DNA of 64,000 nt from Angiostrongylus vasorum (Eukaryota > Nematoda > Chromadorea > Rhabditida > Metastrongylidae), in NCBI GenBank assembly GCA_018806985.1, contig JADANN010000032.1:2811501-2875500 (forward strand). Reading direction: 5' to 3'. A program made the translations under genes and the position numbers. A model generated the notes under the pieces. The model had not been told where the DNA came from. It worked only from the letters and a program-made list of their open reading frames with translations, and did no database searches. How positions within the stretch are numbered: the stretch's first letter is position 1; every line of letters begins with the position of its first letter. This document shows, in pieces, positions 24,215-36,234 of the stretch.

Positions 24215-24715
24215 CATCTGTTCACCTTTTGATCATCGAGTGACTCAAGCGGGCGCAAGCAAACCTTCCATTTCTCCTTGACCCGTGCGAGAGTAGCCTA
24301 TTGGGTCCCGCTCGTTCTAGGGACTCTTTCAGCATCTCATATTCTAGGGTTTTCGTAAAGAATTCTGGAAATTGCATCGGTGATATTCCCGCTGCAATTA
24401 TGGTATCCCAAGGAGTCTAGTCGCTAACGTCTCCTTTTCATTGGTTTTCGTTCTTATCCATTACGGATCCCGCATAATTTGGCGTATAGTACGACATCTT
24501 TTATTTTTGACCGTTGACGTAGGTCGGACTAGCGACCAGGTTTCTGATGCATATGTTAGGGTAGGAAAAATCATGGAGTCGAAAAGGTAGACGTGGTGTC
24601 TGATGCTCTTTGTCCTCTTCACAAGGTCCGTGATGATCTTAAGAGCTCCCCAAGTCTCTCACTTCCTCCTACTCAACTGTGGAGCTAAGTCGTCCATCAT
24701 GTTGATTCCCCGACC
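24215..24715 (-). pseudogene. RTE C-terminal remnant
   Basis: Minus-strand sequence similar to 37690-38390: a 3' end near GATCATCGAGTGACTCAAGCGG, an ESLERAGPNRLL-type segment and upstream traces of the STxKNxxC/SYVYLG region. It is heavily decayed with a gap around 24460. It meets an RTE fragment of the other lineage at 24715. Confidence 0.6.
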
Positions 24716-26730
24716 TTGATAGACGTAGATGGAAACCTCGGAAATCTAACAAGCAGAAAGTGGTGCCTCTTTGACACCATAGTGGTACTTGCAGTCTGTA
24801 CTAAATCTGATCACTGCTTCCATGAGAAGGTGCGATCCAGCCACAAGCTCGTAAACAACTCCCGTCATCGTCCAAAAAAAACGAAACTAGTCGTGATGAC
24901 GAGGACATTTTCAAAAAAAATCCCCTCCTCTGACTGGCAGATAAAGGTAGACCCGACCAAGTACTACAAGTTACTTGTCGAAGGACTTAAAACTTGTACC
25001 GAACTTGCCTCATTTTCTCAAGTAAAAACTTCAGTCCGCATCTCAATTACTATTAAGGAATTTCTCGAAAAGAGAAGAAAATGAAGGTTGATCCTATTAA
25101 AACACCCTTAACAAGGTTGATAATAAATGCCAGCCCTGGAAGATTTTTGTGGGAAGATTTACATCGGTAGAGGCTGAGAAAAGGTTGATGGAAGCAGCTC
25201 CTAAACGGGCTAGTCCGGGCAAACACCACTGGAATCTTTGCGTCTATAATGTCCCACTATGCTTGTTGACGGAAAAAGATGGGACTGTCGCTATATCCCA
25301 TCATGATATGGAATTGTTAAAAAACGCAAACCAATCTTTTCCACTTTGCAACCCACTGCTCGTACCACGAAATCTCTGCTGGTGAAAGACCGCTCGGAAT
25401 TCTATCCTCTGAAGTTCGGGGTGCTGCAGAAATCATGAATACAGACACAGCACAAAACCCGGTAATATCACCGGTGCCTTCTTTAAAGCTGGACGCCACA
25501 ATTTTAAATGCATTCCCCGCATCCCACATGACATCTTACCTTCAGAAGGAGAAAATGACAACTAAGTAGAGGACCTTGCGGTCATCCTATACACGAAGGA
25601 TGAGCGAGGATATCTACGTACTTACTGATCAATATGCTTGTTAACTTAAAAAATTGCTCTAAATGGTGTTCACGAAGATTATCCATAGCTCGTATCGAAT
25701 GGGACACAATGCTTTGAATGGGACACAACCAGTTGAGCAAGCAGGGATTCCAACAAAGATTCTGCTTCATGGAGTACACGCAAACCGTGTTACTGGTCAT
25801 AGCGGTATGTCGAGAGTACCATCTGGCCCATGTCTGAAACTTGGTCGACCACGAGAAAACCTTTGACGATGTGGAAACGTGTGCAATCTTACATGTACCT
25901 GCCGAACGTAGAGTGGACTCGTCCTATATACGAACATTAGCTGACTCTTGTCGGAACCGAGACGCGAGTACAGCTTTTTCATCGACTCTTCACTACACCT
26001 ATAGGAAAATAGGTTCGGCGAGACGACACGCGACATCGCCAAAGCCGATTTCTGCGGCCCTACAGTGGAAAATAAAGTCTCTGGATTGGGATGAAAAAGC
26101 GGCTCCGTTTCCTATCAAATCACCGTTTCGTGGATTACCCTTTCATCTTTTCGAGGAGTACCAATGAAACGCAGACGGTGCTCAATGAACTCAATAAAAC
26201 GAGGGAAAAAGGTCGGACTGCGCATAACCCAGTCCATGAGGAACCCCATGGTATGAAGGTGACGGGATCAAGTTGGATGATTCTCTGATTATAGAGACCA
26301 CCTTGTAAGTGTACCTTGAACATTAAGTGAACATAGAAAAAAAACACGAAGCAGAATTATACAGAAGAAGGAGAGCAACATGGGCCACATTTAGGCCTCT
26401 CAAAGAAGCTACCGACTAGCTAACAGACGCAAAACTTCGCGCTCGCCTTTTCAATTCAACAGTCCTCCGGCCGTTCTGTTAGGAAACAGGGACGTTGGGT
26501 TATACTCCCGCCACGTCAAGAAAACTGCGTACCCCCCCCACAGAGCGCTTGTACAATGCCTTCCGAAATATAGCTGGCACTCACAAGGTCTAGTTGGAAT
26601 GCGCAGCTCACGTCTTCGAAATCTATCCCAGAGCTTCGATACTCAGGAGAATATACTTCAGTAGCGAAACACAGATGTTCCGGTCACATGACGAGAACAG
26701 ATTACAGATGGACAAGAAGAACAGTGAAGT
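24716..26730 (+). pseudogene. RTE element, endonuclease end through RT C-terminus
   Basis: The longest RTE remnant here. In order: SRKWCLFDTIVV, CTKSDHCFHEKVRSSHKL (SDH endonuclease motif), DWQIKVDPTKYYKLLVEGLK, EKDGTVAISHHDMELL, a weak LPSE segment, and an RT with VDHEKTFDDVETCAIL where an active copy has YxKAFDxVET. Further on are AALQWKIKSLDWDEKAA and RARLFNSTVL. Stops and several frameshifts occur, for example near 25385 and 26170, and the YADD box is lost. The 5' endonuclease half is missing. Confidence 0.8.
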
Positions 26731-26807
26731 AAACTCTAACAGAATGCAAGCGTTTTGTCGGAAACTATTAGTAATATGCTGACGGCATTGATCGATAGAC
26801 CTAAGAC

Positions 26808-26990
26808 AGGCGGGACGAAAGACCCGCGTGGTGTGGTGGTGAGCTCGTTAAACCCCGGAAAGGGTAACAGCACGTTCGTTCCCCACCACAGACACCTGCG
26901 GTCCGGAGTCTTGCAAATATCCCTCATCATCAGTGAAGTTATATTTCGCAATATACCCATTAAAAAGGATTAGGCAGTAAATAATAAGTT
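26808..26990 (+). mobile_element. SINE family 1
   Basis: Well-preserved head (GACCCGCGTGGTGTGGTGGT), CCCCGGAAAGGGTAACAGC, GGTCCGGAGTCTTGCAAATA and a tail ending GGCAGTAAATAATAAG. Similar copies occur throughout the window. Confidence 0.7.
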
Positions 26991-27064
26991 AAAATTACCA
27001 ATAATATCAACATTAAAGGGAAATTATTGGTAATATCAATATTAAAAGTGTTAAACATTAAATT

Positions 27065-27278
27065 ATGTTTCACACTGACAATACCTGCGCGACGTATTGG
27101 TTTTTTTTGCATGTGTTGTCAACGTTGTCGAGCTCGTAAGACCCAACTGGCCATTTGTTCGTTTTTTTATGTTTACAGACCGAAACCGGAACACGAAACT
27201 CCTCGACCATTACCTCCACCTCCACCACATATAGAATTAGCAGGAAGCGGAACAAAGGAGGACCACACGCTGAGGTAG
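27065..27278 (+). CDS. Possible small two-exon gene, proline-rich secreted peptide
   Basis: ATG at 27065, exon 1 to 27135, a 43-base intron 27136-27178 with donor GTAAGA and acceptor ATGTTTACAG, and exon 2 to the TAG at 27276-27278. The phase agrees: TC plus A gives Ser. The product would be 56 residues: a short hydrophobic N-terminal stretch (YWFFLHVLSTLSS) that could be a signal peptide, then PKPEHETPRPLPPPPP and an acidic/basic tail. The stretch is not repeated elsewhere in the window. No family is recognised and there is no transcript evidence. A minus-strand open frame overlaps and is judged a shadow. Confidence 0.35.
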
Positions 27279-27299
27279 ATGACGCGGTTTTTCATATTT

Positions 27300-28217
27300 C
27301 ATACGCAAGACCTCTGTAAAGCTACGCATTCTTTCTAAAGAACCTTATCTGGTGAGAGGTGAGACGAGGAATTGATTTCAAGCCTGTTGTTATTCTTCGT
27401 CCGTAGCGACGATGCAAATTGGACCCATGCGTGCTGATTAGCTGATTTCGACAAGAAGTTGTGGAAAGCCTTGTCGTTTAAGAACGCCTTGTTAAAAATG
27501 GCCAATTTTATTCCATCCTTGATTTTCGAGGAATGCAATTTCAGAGATGTTGCGTCCTTAAGGCGGGACGATGACAGCAGCAAAATAAAGAAGAAGAAAC
27601 CACACTGAGGAGCTGTTAATGTTAATTAGCACCAACGTCATCACTCTGCAGGAATTTCTTTCTTATAAAAACTCTAAATTACTTCTGATGACAAGTTCAC
27701 GCACCTATACATGTAGAAATACAAGTAAACAAGCATAGGAAGTTAATGGAAGCACACAGGGACGAAAGAAAAAAACCGCCATGTGCTTGAATATTGAAGG
27801 TATTTCAAAATTTGTTAACAACACTAATCACCTCCGGTAAAGGATACTCATAAGAGACGTTTTCACTGGTAATGTCTACCCTTCATTTGTTGTCTGTCCG
27901 CATCTACTGACCTACCTATCTGCTCTGCACGTCTCCTGATGTCGTTTCTTAAAGTGTTTGGCAGAAGGTCCACTTTTTTCGGACCAACTTTTCCATATTT
28001 TTAAGTACACATGTGGTTAGAAGTAAGAAAAGTAAGCTGTAACAGGTCTGAATTGAATGAATGTCAGAAACAATATTAAACTCGTAATTATCCACCTATG
28101 AGGAACCTATTTAGGTGTTCATCTCAGGATCTTTGAATTTTTTCTCTTCAACCTTGCTCGTTTCGCTATTCATCGAGAGTTTCGAGAGCTTCGGTCGATT
28201 TAGCGTCATTTTCCAGA
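27300..28217 (-). repeat. Repeat D, copy 2
   Basis: Inverse copy of 3236-4066, clearly diverged, with about 150 extra bases around 27980-28130. On the minus strand an 82-codon frame (27335-27583) stays open and contains FNKAFLNDKAFHNFLSKS. The other copies break this frame. Not identified. Confidence 0.6.
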
Positions 28218-28322
28218 GATTCTTTGGAGGAGTACGTAGGCTGAGCGAATGAATCTACCTAAGAATGATAAGCATGGCAGGATTGCGTTAGTCCTTTTGA
28301 GGAAACATCACGAGTTAGTTGA

Positions 28323-28460
28323 GTTCCATCACCGTTTTCTCCAGCAAAAACACCTAATTCTGAAACAGACAAGCATGCCGACCGTGACACTGTCGCTTCA
28401 AGTTCTGTCACTTCTGATGACAACGGTTACTTTCACTTCAGAGAACAACCTACTGAATGA
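28323..28460 (+). other. Exon-like open frame ending in a stop
   Basis: A 45-codon plus-strand frame beginning VPSPF and ending NGYFHFREQPTE and TGA (28458-28460), rich in Ser/Thr/Asp. The frame is also open just upstream (QDCVSPFEETSRVS) except for one TGA at 28320-28322. It could be a C-terminal exon, a pseudogene or chance. The acceptor is weak and no family is recognised. Confidence 0.2.
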
Positions 28461-28918
28461 GCAGTATTTCCAATAAGGTTATTTATCAATATCGGGTTAG
28501 TGTATCACTGAAGGAACACGTATTGAATGAACAGCTGCCACGGCAGATGGATCACTGAAAATCGTTACGCTACCACTTCTATCACTTAATGCAGACATCT
28601 CATCATGATTCACATAATTTATTCATGAACGATAGCAGTCGATAACCGGTGACAAGTCGTTCTCAGAATACTCGATATGGAATCAAGATTGTTTCTTCCG
28701 TAATGGATACGGGATAATTCTGCATAATTCTCATTTGGACTGAAGAGCACGAATATAACGGATATGGGAACTAACATAATTCAACTATAAAGGTTCATAA
28801 TTGCTCTACGACGTTTTGAAGACAATCATCATTATCCAGGTACCGAAACCTATGTGCCCACATACCCACGTAAATCCACACACACCTATGCATTCAGGGG
28901 TGCTTCTAAATAAGAACT

Positions 28919-29660
28919 TTATTGTTTTTCAGGACTTTTTCTATTTTGTTCCTCCTTTTTGTTGATAAAATGAACGACCAACGTCCACGTAACATTGTCA
29001 AGAATCATGAGCGAAAGAGAATAAACTGTATAGTTGAAGACGACCTGAAAAAATTCAAAATCGGAACACAGTCGGAATTTTTCGCGTTCCATTTACCATT
29101 TCTTACCAAGGCAATATGTGCGAACAACCAGAATACATATTAGAACTCCATCAGAAGAAAATGATGCTAAATTACTTCTTTTGAATTAAGAGACGATGAA
29201 ATCCTAAACCGAAAGCTACATGACCACCAGGTAATCATCTAAAACATATAAACTATTAGGTGAACGGAAGGGGTTCTTCTGTGACAAATCTCAGACAGAG
29301 GAGCGTATCTCTTCATCTATACAAGAGGAAATTATTGAACACACATAGGTCCCTAGTACAGTTTCTCTTCTCCTATTTTCTTCTAATCTGATGATGTTAA
29401 CCCAAATGTCGCATTAGGTCTTCTATGCATGGATATTATGTGTATGGAAAAGGTTTTTACCCACCTATAGTGGCACAGAAATCCACGATTGCAATGAATT
29501 CCTTGAAAACGCTGGTACCAGTTATGAAGAAAACGTGTAAATAGGCTAAGAGTAGTGCGATGGAGATGGACAAGAGAAGGAACTTAATACTAGGATACGG
29601 ATGACAGAGCAAATAAAGCAGTTCCTTTCGCAAGGGATCCACTGGTGGCGGATGTTCCAT
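28919..29660 (-). CDS. Probable membrane-protein gene, partial exon model
   Basis: First exon 29465-29660: an ATG giving MEHPPPVDPLRKELL, then a strongly hydrophobic segment (residues about 25-47, IKFLLLSISIALLLAYL) likely to span the membrane, ending at a good donor, CTATAG/GTGGGT. Downstream on the same strand are a donor TTG/GTAAGA at 29107 and a textbook acceptor TTTTTTCAG before 29044. The last open exon, 28919-29044, is membrane-like (VVFNYTVYSLSLMILDNV) and its TAA overlaps an AATAAA signal. Exon phases do not all agree: a phase-1 chain instead ends at an earlier TGA, so the join is unresolved. Not identified with any family. Confidence 0.4.
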
Positions 29661-29669
29661 CGAACACAA

Positions 29670-30239
29670 AAAAAAGAAAAGTAACGGAGATAATCTAACA
29701 CGGGTTCATTCTAACTTGAAATTTCGCATAGTTTTTGAATAAAATGCGTGTTAAATGAATGAATGCAATGGCAATTCACCACAAAAAGTATGAAAGTAGA
29801 TTGGCTCTGGGATGCTAAGAGTTACCTTAACAAATAGAGCACGAATTGATTCTCATTCGTGCGCGAAAGGTGCGATAGGTCGGCCGGCGTGAATTTACAT
29901 CAACTCATCTTCTTTTTCCAACTTTTATTTCGTCAAACAGAGGTTTTCGAGCCGCACTTTTTCATGTTCAGTCGACATATGTTTCTTCCTCATGTAGAAA
30001 TGATTTTTTCCCATTCATGGAAGCGGTAACATTGTCTGTCGTCATGAAAGTGATGTTCATAAGGAAAAGATTGTATGTTATGGTTCACCCCATTCGATCT
30101 GCTAAATTTTCTATGTTCGATCATGTTTGTTGCCAATTCATGACGAAGAAGAAAACCGTTCTTGACCATCACAACAGTGGATATTTCGACTTATAGAGAC
30201 TTGACTTAAGGGCGACTGTGCTATTTTCGCAACACAAAA
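29670..30239. other. Low-copy stretch without a clear gene
   Basis: A plus-strand frame of about 65 codons ends at 30196 (FFPFMEAVTLSVVMK to SGYFDL) after an acceptor-like TTCCTCATGTAG. A minus-strand frame of 60 codons overlaps it. I could not decide between them. Confidence 0.25.
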
Positions 30240-30460
30240 CATGGCTTCCATCCCTGATTTGAACCCACGATCGCCCTTTTCGAAGGCTCAAATGTTACCC
30301 AGTGTATCACTGATGCCCTAGTTCTGCCCTTCTCTCGGCCGATCTTTTACCATTCTGGCCAGCGGTACGAGTTTTTGCAAATATCCCAGCATCACTGTGG
30401 TCGTATTTCACATAATACCTTGCCATGAAAAAAATAGTAGGCAGGAGATAATAAGTTACA
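30240..30460. mobile_element. tRNA-derived SINE remnants, opposed
   Basis: On the minus strand 30245-30320 reads as a tRNA-like head, GATACACTGGGTAACA (A box) and TCGTGGGTTCAAATC (B box). On the plus strand 30365-30460 is the family 1 tail, TTTTTGCAAATATCCCAGCA and ATACCTTGCCATGAAAAA. They look like two insertions placed head to head. Confidence 0.6.
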
Positions 30461-31352
30461 TATTATATTCGCAGTGTTGCGAGTAGATATTCTTTATTTA
30501 TAATCTTCTGGAGGATTTTACAACCCAAATCGTTTTCATATCAAACAGAGCGCTACGAATGTTAACTCTCTACATGTGTCCGAGTAAATTCTTGAAATCA
30601 AAAACAGTTTAGAGATCTGTCCTGTACTTCTTTAAAATAAAAGGTGTGGAACGGAAGAGAGATGGAATCAGAAATTCACTGACGATCTGTATTTGTTGTG
30701 TTCGAGTTCACAGCGTCGACATTTGCCAAGCATTCTCGATAGTCCAGTAGAATATCTCGAAATCGGTAGACAACGGTGATGGGCTAATATATAAATCCAC
30801 ATTCGAGACTGATGCAGTAGATTCTGAATGTTATAGTTTCATTCCACGCAGTGAATGAAGCAAATTATAAATTTTCCACAAGTTTCGCTTTTTCTCTTCA
30901 CTAATATCTAACCATTTTATGACATAAGATGACTGAATACGATTCTCTTGGGGCAGAAAAAGTAAGCATTGTTAGAATTGTTGTAAGGTTCACAGCGTCC
31001 TGCAAGGCGTGAGGAAAGTTTCATGTTCTTTTGTAGAGAGAATACGGACGAGTTTACACGTGCGATTCCTCACCGGAATTCTACACAAATATCAATACGG
31101 TAGCAGAGGCCAATCGTGCCGAATGAAACGATGATGTTACCGAGAAAGGAATTCAGGAACGACGATACTGTTTTATCAACCACATCGTCCCCCTAAGTCA
31201 AAACATCAAGTAAATCATTTTAAGAAACTTCGCAGATGCTGAGAGGTTTATGAATATTCCACTCTCTAATCTTAAGCCCCCTTATATAACAGTGATAGTA
31301 GTGTGCTTTATTTCACTGCTTTCTATTTTCAACAAAAAACTGGTAACCTGCA
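30461..31352. other. Unassigned sequence upstream of H3.3 pseudogene
   Basis: No coding or repeat signal recognised. It could include old H3.3 upstream sequence but no promoter element is clear. Confidence 0.4.
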
Positions 31353-32123
31353 ATGGCTCGTACCAAGCAAACAGCTCGCAAGTCGACCGGAGGAAGGGGC
31401 CCATCGTAAGCAGCTGGCCACTAAGGCCGTGCGTAAGTCTGCCCCCATCCACGAGTGGAGTGAAGAAGCCTCATCACTACCAACCTAGAAAAGTCGCACT
31501 TCGTGAGATTCGCCGTTATCAGAAACCAACTGAGCCGCTAATCCGCAACCTACCATTCCAGGTGAGGCAACTGGACAACTCGATAATTTGAGTTCTGTAA
31601 GTATGCAAATATCAGAGTTCGCTTCCTATCTACGTTTTCCAGCTTCATGTTTGTAAAAACTGCTCAGGGGTTTCATGACCGATCTGCGCTTCTAGTTTGC
31701 CGCTATCTGCGCTCTTCAGGTAACGATAGGATATGACCATACAGCCACAATTGTTTTTATCCACTGTGTTATGGAATGGAAGCAGTGCACAAGGGCCAAA
31801 AGTTCTTGGTTTAGAAACATCAAGTCCCTTTCTTTTCATAACATTTTTTAAAAATTTTATTCTATGTGCATGACAAGCTAGGAGTCGCTGCAGGACTCAT
31901 GTGTTTCTTGCAAAGGGACATCTTAATACCGTTGCTCTTTTTCTAATCGTTGTTACATTAGTTCCAAAACATAACAAACTTTTTCTCTTCTAGGGAGCTC
32001 CTGAGGCTCTATGTTGTCGGCTTCTTCGAGGACACCAACTTGTGTGCAATTCATGCCCAGCGTGTCACTGTCATGCCAAGGGGCATCCAACTTGCGCGCC
32101 GCATTCGTGGAGAAAGGCTTTAA
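31353..32123 (+). pseudogene. Histone H3.3-like pseudogene with introns
   Basis: Exon 1 (31353-31561) starts [14 protein letters not shown], including K4, K9 and S10. It then has Arg at K14 and an extra base that stops the frame, and regains [23 protein letters not shown] in another frame. Donor GTGAGG, acceptor at 31642. Exon 2 (31643-31719) keeps TDLRF, a TAG, then an AAI-like segment, which is the H3.3 (not H3.1/H3.2) signature. Exon 3 (31994-32123) keeps [17 protein letters not shown] and [11 protein letters not shown]. Intron sites survive, so this is a duplicated gene that decayed and not a processed copy. H3.3 genes of nematodes (his-71/his-72 type) carry introns, which fits. Confidence 0.9.
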
Positions 32124-32885
32124 ATTTATTTAATTCCATACCACGCTTTCCGTACTAGATCCCCGCACTGTTTTATGCTCCCTGGAAAAAACTGGTTGTC
32201 GTCCATTTTCAGTTTTTGGGGAACATTTTTTGTGTATTTTTAAAGCAGTAAAACTGGAGTAGTGTAGATATGTTCGTCTGCTTTCTTGGTGGTGTTTAGC
32301 TGGCGGTTAGGATGCTCTTGATGGACGTAGAAGTGTTAAATAGAAGAATAGGTACAAGAAGTGTGACATAAAGTTGTTATCGGATATTACGATCTGTTTG
32401 TCTATCGATGTCATGGCTTTTTTCAAAATCGGAGCATATATGACAGATTGGGGTCTTCGTGGCGAAGTGCGTAATCCGCGAGTTCCCTGCGAGGGAAATC
32501 GTGGTTCGATCTGGCCGGGGTCGAAGTTTTGCGAACATCTTAGCATCGCTGTGGTTATGATAGATTTGTTTGTTGAAGTTAACTCACTTATTCCCTAATG
32601 TCTCGTAGGTTATTGTAAGCAGATTTCCATTTGGAATGGAGACCAATAAGAATGATTAACTCCACAAACCTTCCGATACTCGTGGATATTCGTTCTACAT
32701 TTGTATCACAAAACCAAGGTTTGTTTCTTGCCGTCGTTTAGTGGATAGAGATCTTCAGTTTAGCTCTTTTCCTTAACACAGACAACGGCTCAGCACAAAA
32801 GCAAGCAAGCTTTTTGATGTCGCTACATGTGTGTTGTAGAACGTAAACATATCATACGGATAGTGCTGTTAAGACTTCCTATACA
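32124..32885 (+). repeat. H3 unit, copy alpha (3' flank)
   Basis: Follows the H3.3 stop and matches 22790-23365 (plus), 49125-49885 (minus) and 10260-10700 (minus). Shared marks: AGCAAGCAAGC, GTGGATATTC and AACATATCATA. It ends abruptly near 32885 at the junction with inverted-arm sequence. Confidence 0.75.
32450..32556 (+). mobile_element. SINE with 10-base target-site duplication
   Basis: 107-base insertion with A box (GTGGCGAAGTGCGTAATC), B box (TGGTTCGATCTGG) and family 1 tail (TTTTGCGAACATCTTAGC). Flanks are ATGACAGATT (32440-32449) and ATGATAGATT (32557-32566). The related copy at about 23010-23040 lacks the insert. Confidence 0.85.
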
Positions 32886-35800
32886 GACCATTACAATAGA
32901 CGAAAACGAACGAAGGGCGGTGAAGTACAGCGTGCACTGCTACAAGCTTAAGTTCGTCTTCAACTCCACGGATCCACTAAGCCCTTGTTGGCGAACTGTA
33001 GCTGAGCTTTCAACGGCAGTGATCTGACTAGCATACTACGAAAAAAAGTCACAACGCATCAAAAAACCGTCGCCAAACAAGCAAATATGCGACGCATTTT
33101 TTATCAGCATAACGTATGAACAATAGTTCAAAATAGTTTTCTCCACTGCTTAATTTTTTTTACTGCCTATTACCATTTTTCACGGCAGAGTATGTGTGAT
33201 AAAACCACAATGGTGCAGAGATATTTGCAAAACTTCGGAACGCAGATGTCTGCGGTAGGGAGCGGAGCGAACGCGTTACTACCCTTTCCGGGGCTAACAC
33301 GTTCACCACCACACCATACGGGTCTTTCGTTTCGCCTGTCTCTCCACTGGAATCAGACGATGCAAAAGAGTACAATCACTACATTTAAATGTTTAAGAAT
33401 AAGGAAAGCATTATTTTCAGCACAATATTATACAAATGATTTATTCTTAAAAGAAAATATACTAGCCGTTCAAAAAACTGTAACGAAAACAAAGAAGAGG
33501 TACATGCGCTCTGAAGAAAACAAAGTTGTGGAAACGTTAGCCGAATAAACCTTGTTATCAGCTTTGTGTAAGCTCAACAATTTAAACACATGAAAACATA
33601 CATAATTCACTACTACTTGAACACAGAAACGAAGGTGATTCCAGGGTTTCAAACCACAGGAAGAAAATAGTAAAAAGAAAAAGTAGAGACCTGCGCAAAA
33701 ACAATGTTCTCCATAATCTGTATCAGTCACTATCAATGAGAATGTACATCGCTATGCAATGCATATGATATGCATATGCAAGCGATTTGCAATGGCCCAA
33801 TCATATCATGTAAGGTAACCCTCTAATAAAACATAGATGAAAACAAAAGTAAACACAGGCAGTGGGAAGCGAAGGCTACTTTCCACAATTTGTCCCCCTA
33901 TTGCATGCGACAGTGCTATTGCAACAGGCCATGTAGTCTAGTTCTAAACAATTCCTTAAACAAAATTCCATTAACAACCAGCAACGCTAATCTTCGAAAT
34001 GACGTTAAACGCCCCTTAAATGGGAAAGGGGCTTTCTTCGCGCTTCCAACTTGCACGACCAGCACTACGAACGCAGTTCAGTGTGCAGCCGCAGACACGC
34101 TGCGATAAACGGATTGTTTTTTTGAAAGAAGGCACCTAAAACGCACTTATATATTTTCAATTACAGCCAATTCATGGCTAAAGTTACAGGTTTGGAAAAA
34201 AAAATTTGACTGAAATTATACTGAAATTACTGATGGTGCCAAAACAAAACTCACAAATCGGAAGGAGCGCAGTGTCCAAAAGCCATATGCAGTCTCTGCA
34301 AAGCGTCCTTCGTTTCCGCAGCGCTCATGAATCTGTACCTCATGCCGGTCGACGCTACAGGTGTTCTTACTTTCCTGGCTCAGAAGAAAAATGATGTCCA
34401 AGAAAACACTTACAGAGGAAAAACAAGAAGAACTTCAAAGTTTAGCCGTAACTTCTTTACTGGTCAAAATAATCTCATCGAGGACTGACAAAACTGAGGC
34501 AAACATAGCTGCCGGATTGAACACTGGTGCTAGTGCACTGAACGCTCGCTAAATCACTACATTACGATGTGGAACGAAGCATTACTGTGAAAGCGTCGTT
34601 TGCTTCGCAAACGAAACTGTGTACGGCGCACTTAGTTAAAGTGTGGGAAAAAAGGTCAAGGAAATTACGATCTATTATAAACCGCAGCACTTTAGTTCAC
34701 AACAATCGCTTTAGTATATCAAATCGTTTAGACTGTTTCTACCTGAAACAACGTATAGCTGTGACTGCGGGTCCTCTCAAGAGGCCGATGCACCAGATTG
34801 TGGTGGGGACGCCTAGATGGCCATATGTGTGTGGTTCTGCCACGCGGAACTTCCTGGTTTGTATCGATTGACCAGCATCAAACTTGGTGATTAAATCTTT
34901 ATATACACGACAACAATACTGATAACACGATAACAACATAATAATAATGGCAGCAAAATACGGGCAGAAAAAAAAACGCGAGTCGAAGGTTATGACACGC
35001 TACAGCTACTACTAAGGTGAAGCTACCAGAGGATAATGGGGGTTAGAGTATTACTAGAAAAATTAATACAATGATAATTAAAATAATAACTACATCACAA
35101 TACCACGACTAGACAGCTACAGATGGTAGCACGCCAACACCATCTGTGGCTGAGGCGGATGAAGGAGGAGATAGTGCGTTGCGCGTAGACAGGCAGAGTG
35201 ACTAACACAGAGGGAGCAAAGTACAGCTGAGCTGGGCTGTATCCGGAAGTTATGCGTGATCATTTTCAGACCAAATCAGTGGATCACATGAATAACCAGA
35301 TAAGGAGGAGACAGACAACCAACAAGTATGTACTAAGGCCGATGCACAACGACACGATCAGTGCATACCAATATCAACGAAGTGCTCAATAAGGAGTGAA
35401 ATCAACAACTGGCTACTGGGTAGGGATCAGGCGACGCTAGGCGCAATGGCGCTATGCTCGCTCCAAGAAGTTTTGCACAGGCGTGCGAAGCCGTTGGTGA
35501 TTATGTGATATATGAACTTTTGGACCAGCGGGGTCATAGTGCAACAACATGCCGTGCCGACCAACGGCACTACACGCCACAGCGTGTACAATGGGAGTAA
35601 GGATGGTTACGTTCCCACTAGTGCAGGATCAGGCAGAACGCCCATGGGCAAGCCTGGCACCGCTGAGCACCACCGTGAACCAATTAAGAGATTGTGAGTA
35701 TCGAGTGCAAGTTCTGAGAGTTCAATACACGACGATGAGAGGAAGCAACAATGAAATTCGATACAATCAATCAAGAAAGACGATAAACTAACAACAGTGT

Positions 35801-36105
35801 TGTAAGAACTGCACGCATTAGCGCGTGGGGGAAGGAGGACGATGCAATGAGCCTCGCCAGTCGCCCGCGCGATCGCCACCTCCACGCGTTCTGCGTAGGA
35901 CTGTGGCTGCGTATCCAGCACAGACCTCCTTGCATTGTTGGTGCGCCCTTTAGTTCGCGATGCCATGGCGCTGTTCATCTGAAACCCTTGATGGGATTAG
36001 CCTCGTAGGTGTGTCCTCAAATAAAGGGATAGTAACTATTCTGTGGAATAGTTACTATACAACATGTATTCAAGCATTATGATGCCACTGTATAGTTCTT
36101 AAATA
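32886..36105 (-). repeat. Repeat E, copy 2
   Basis: Minus-oriented E copy, interrupted by a SINE. Its 3' side is cut at 32886, where copy 3 continues for another 370 bases. Open frames such as 35607-35978 and 34569-34871 belong to the repeat. Confidence 0.85.
33149..33340 (-). mobile_element. SINE family 1 nested in repeat E
   Basis: Flanked by TCTCCACTG at 33140-33148 and again at 33341-33349, a perfect 9-base target-site duplication. The same insertion is in copy 3 (47134-47325). Confidence 0.85.
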
Positions 36106-36234
36106 AGGAAGCAAGGGAAACAAATTTCACCCATATCTAAACTGCCTCCGTATCTCAAGTTGGAACAATTATTTCAACTTCTACAGCGTTCTATTTCGTC
36201 ATCAACGGTTACATCAACTCGTCCAGGTGAATGT

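Noticed and set aside
31353..32123. Functional histone H3 gene
   Set aside because: A frameshift after codon 15, an in-frame TAG in exon 2 and a further frameshift in exon 3 rule out a normal H3 product as written.
30245..32520. tRNA genes at about 30245-30320 and 32450-32520
   Set aside because: A and B boxes are present, but the acceptor and T arms do not pair and SINE tails follow. They are SINE heads.
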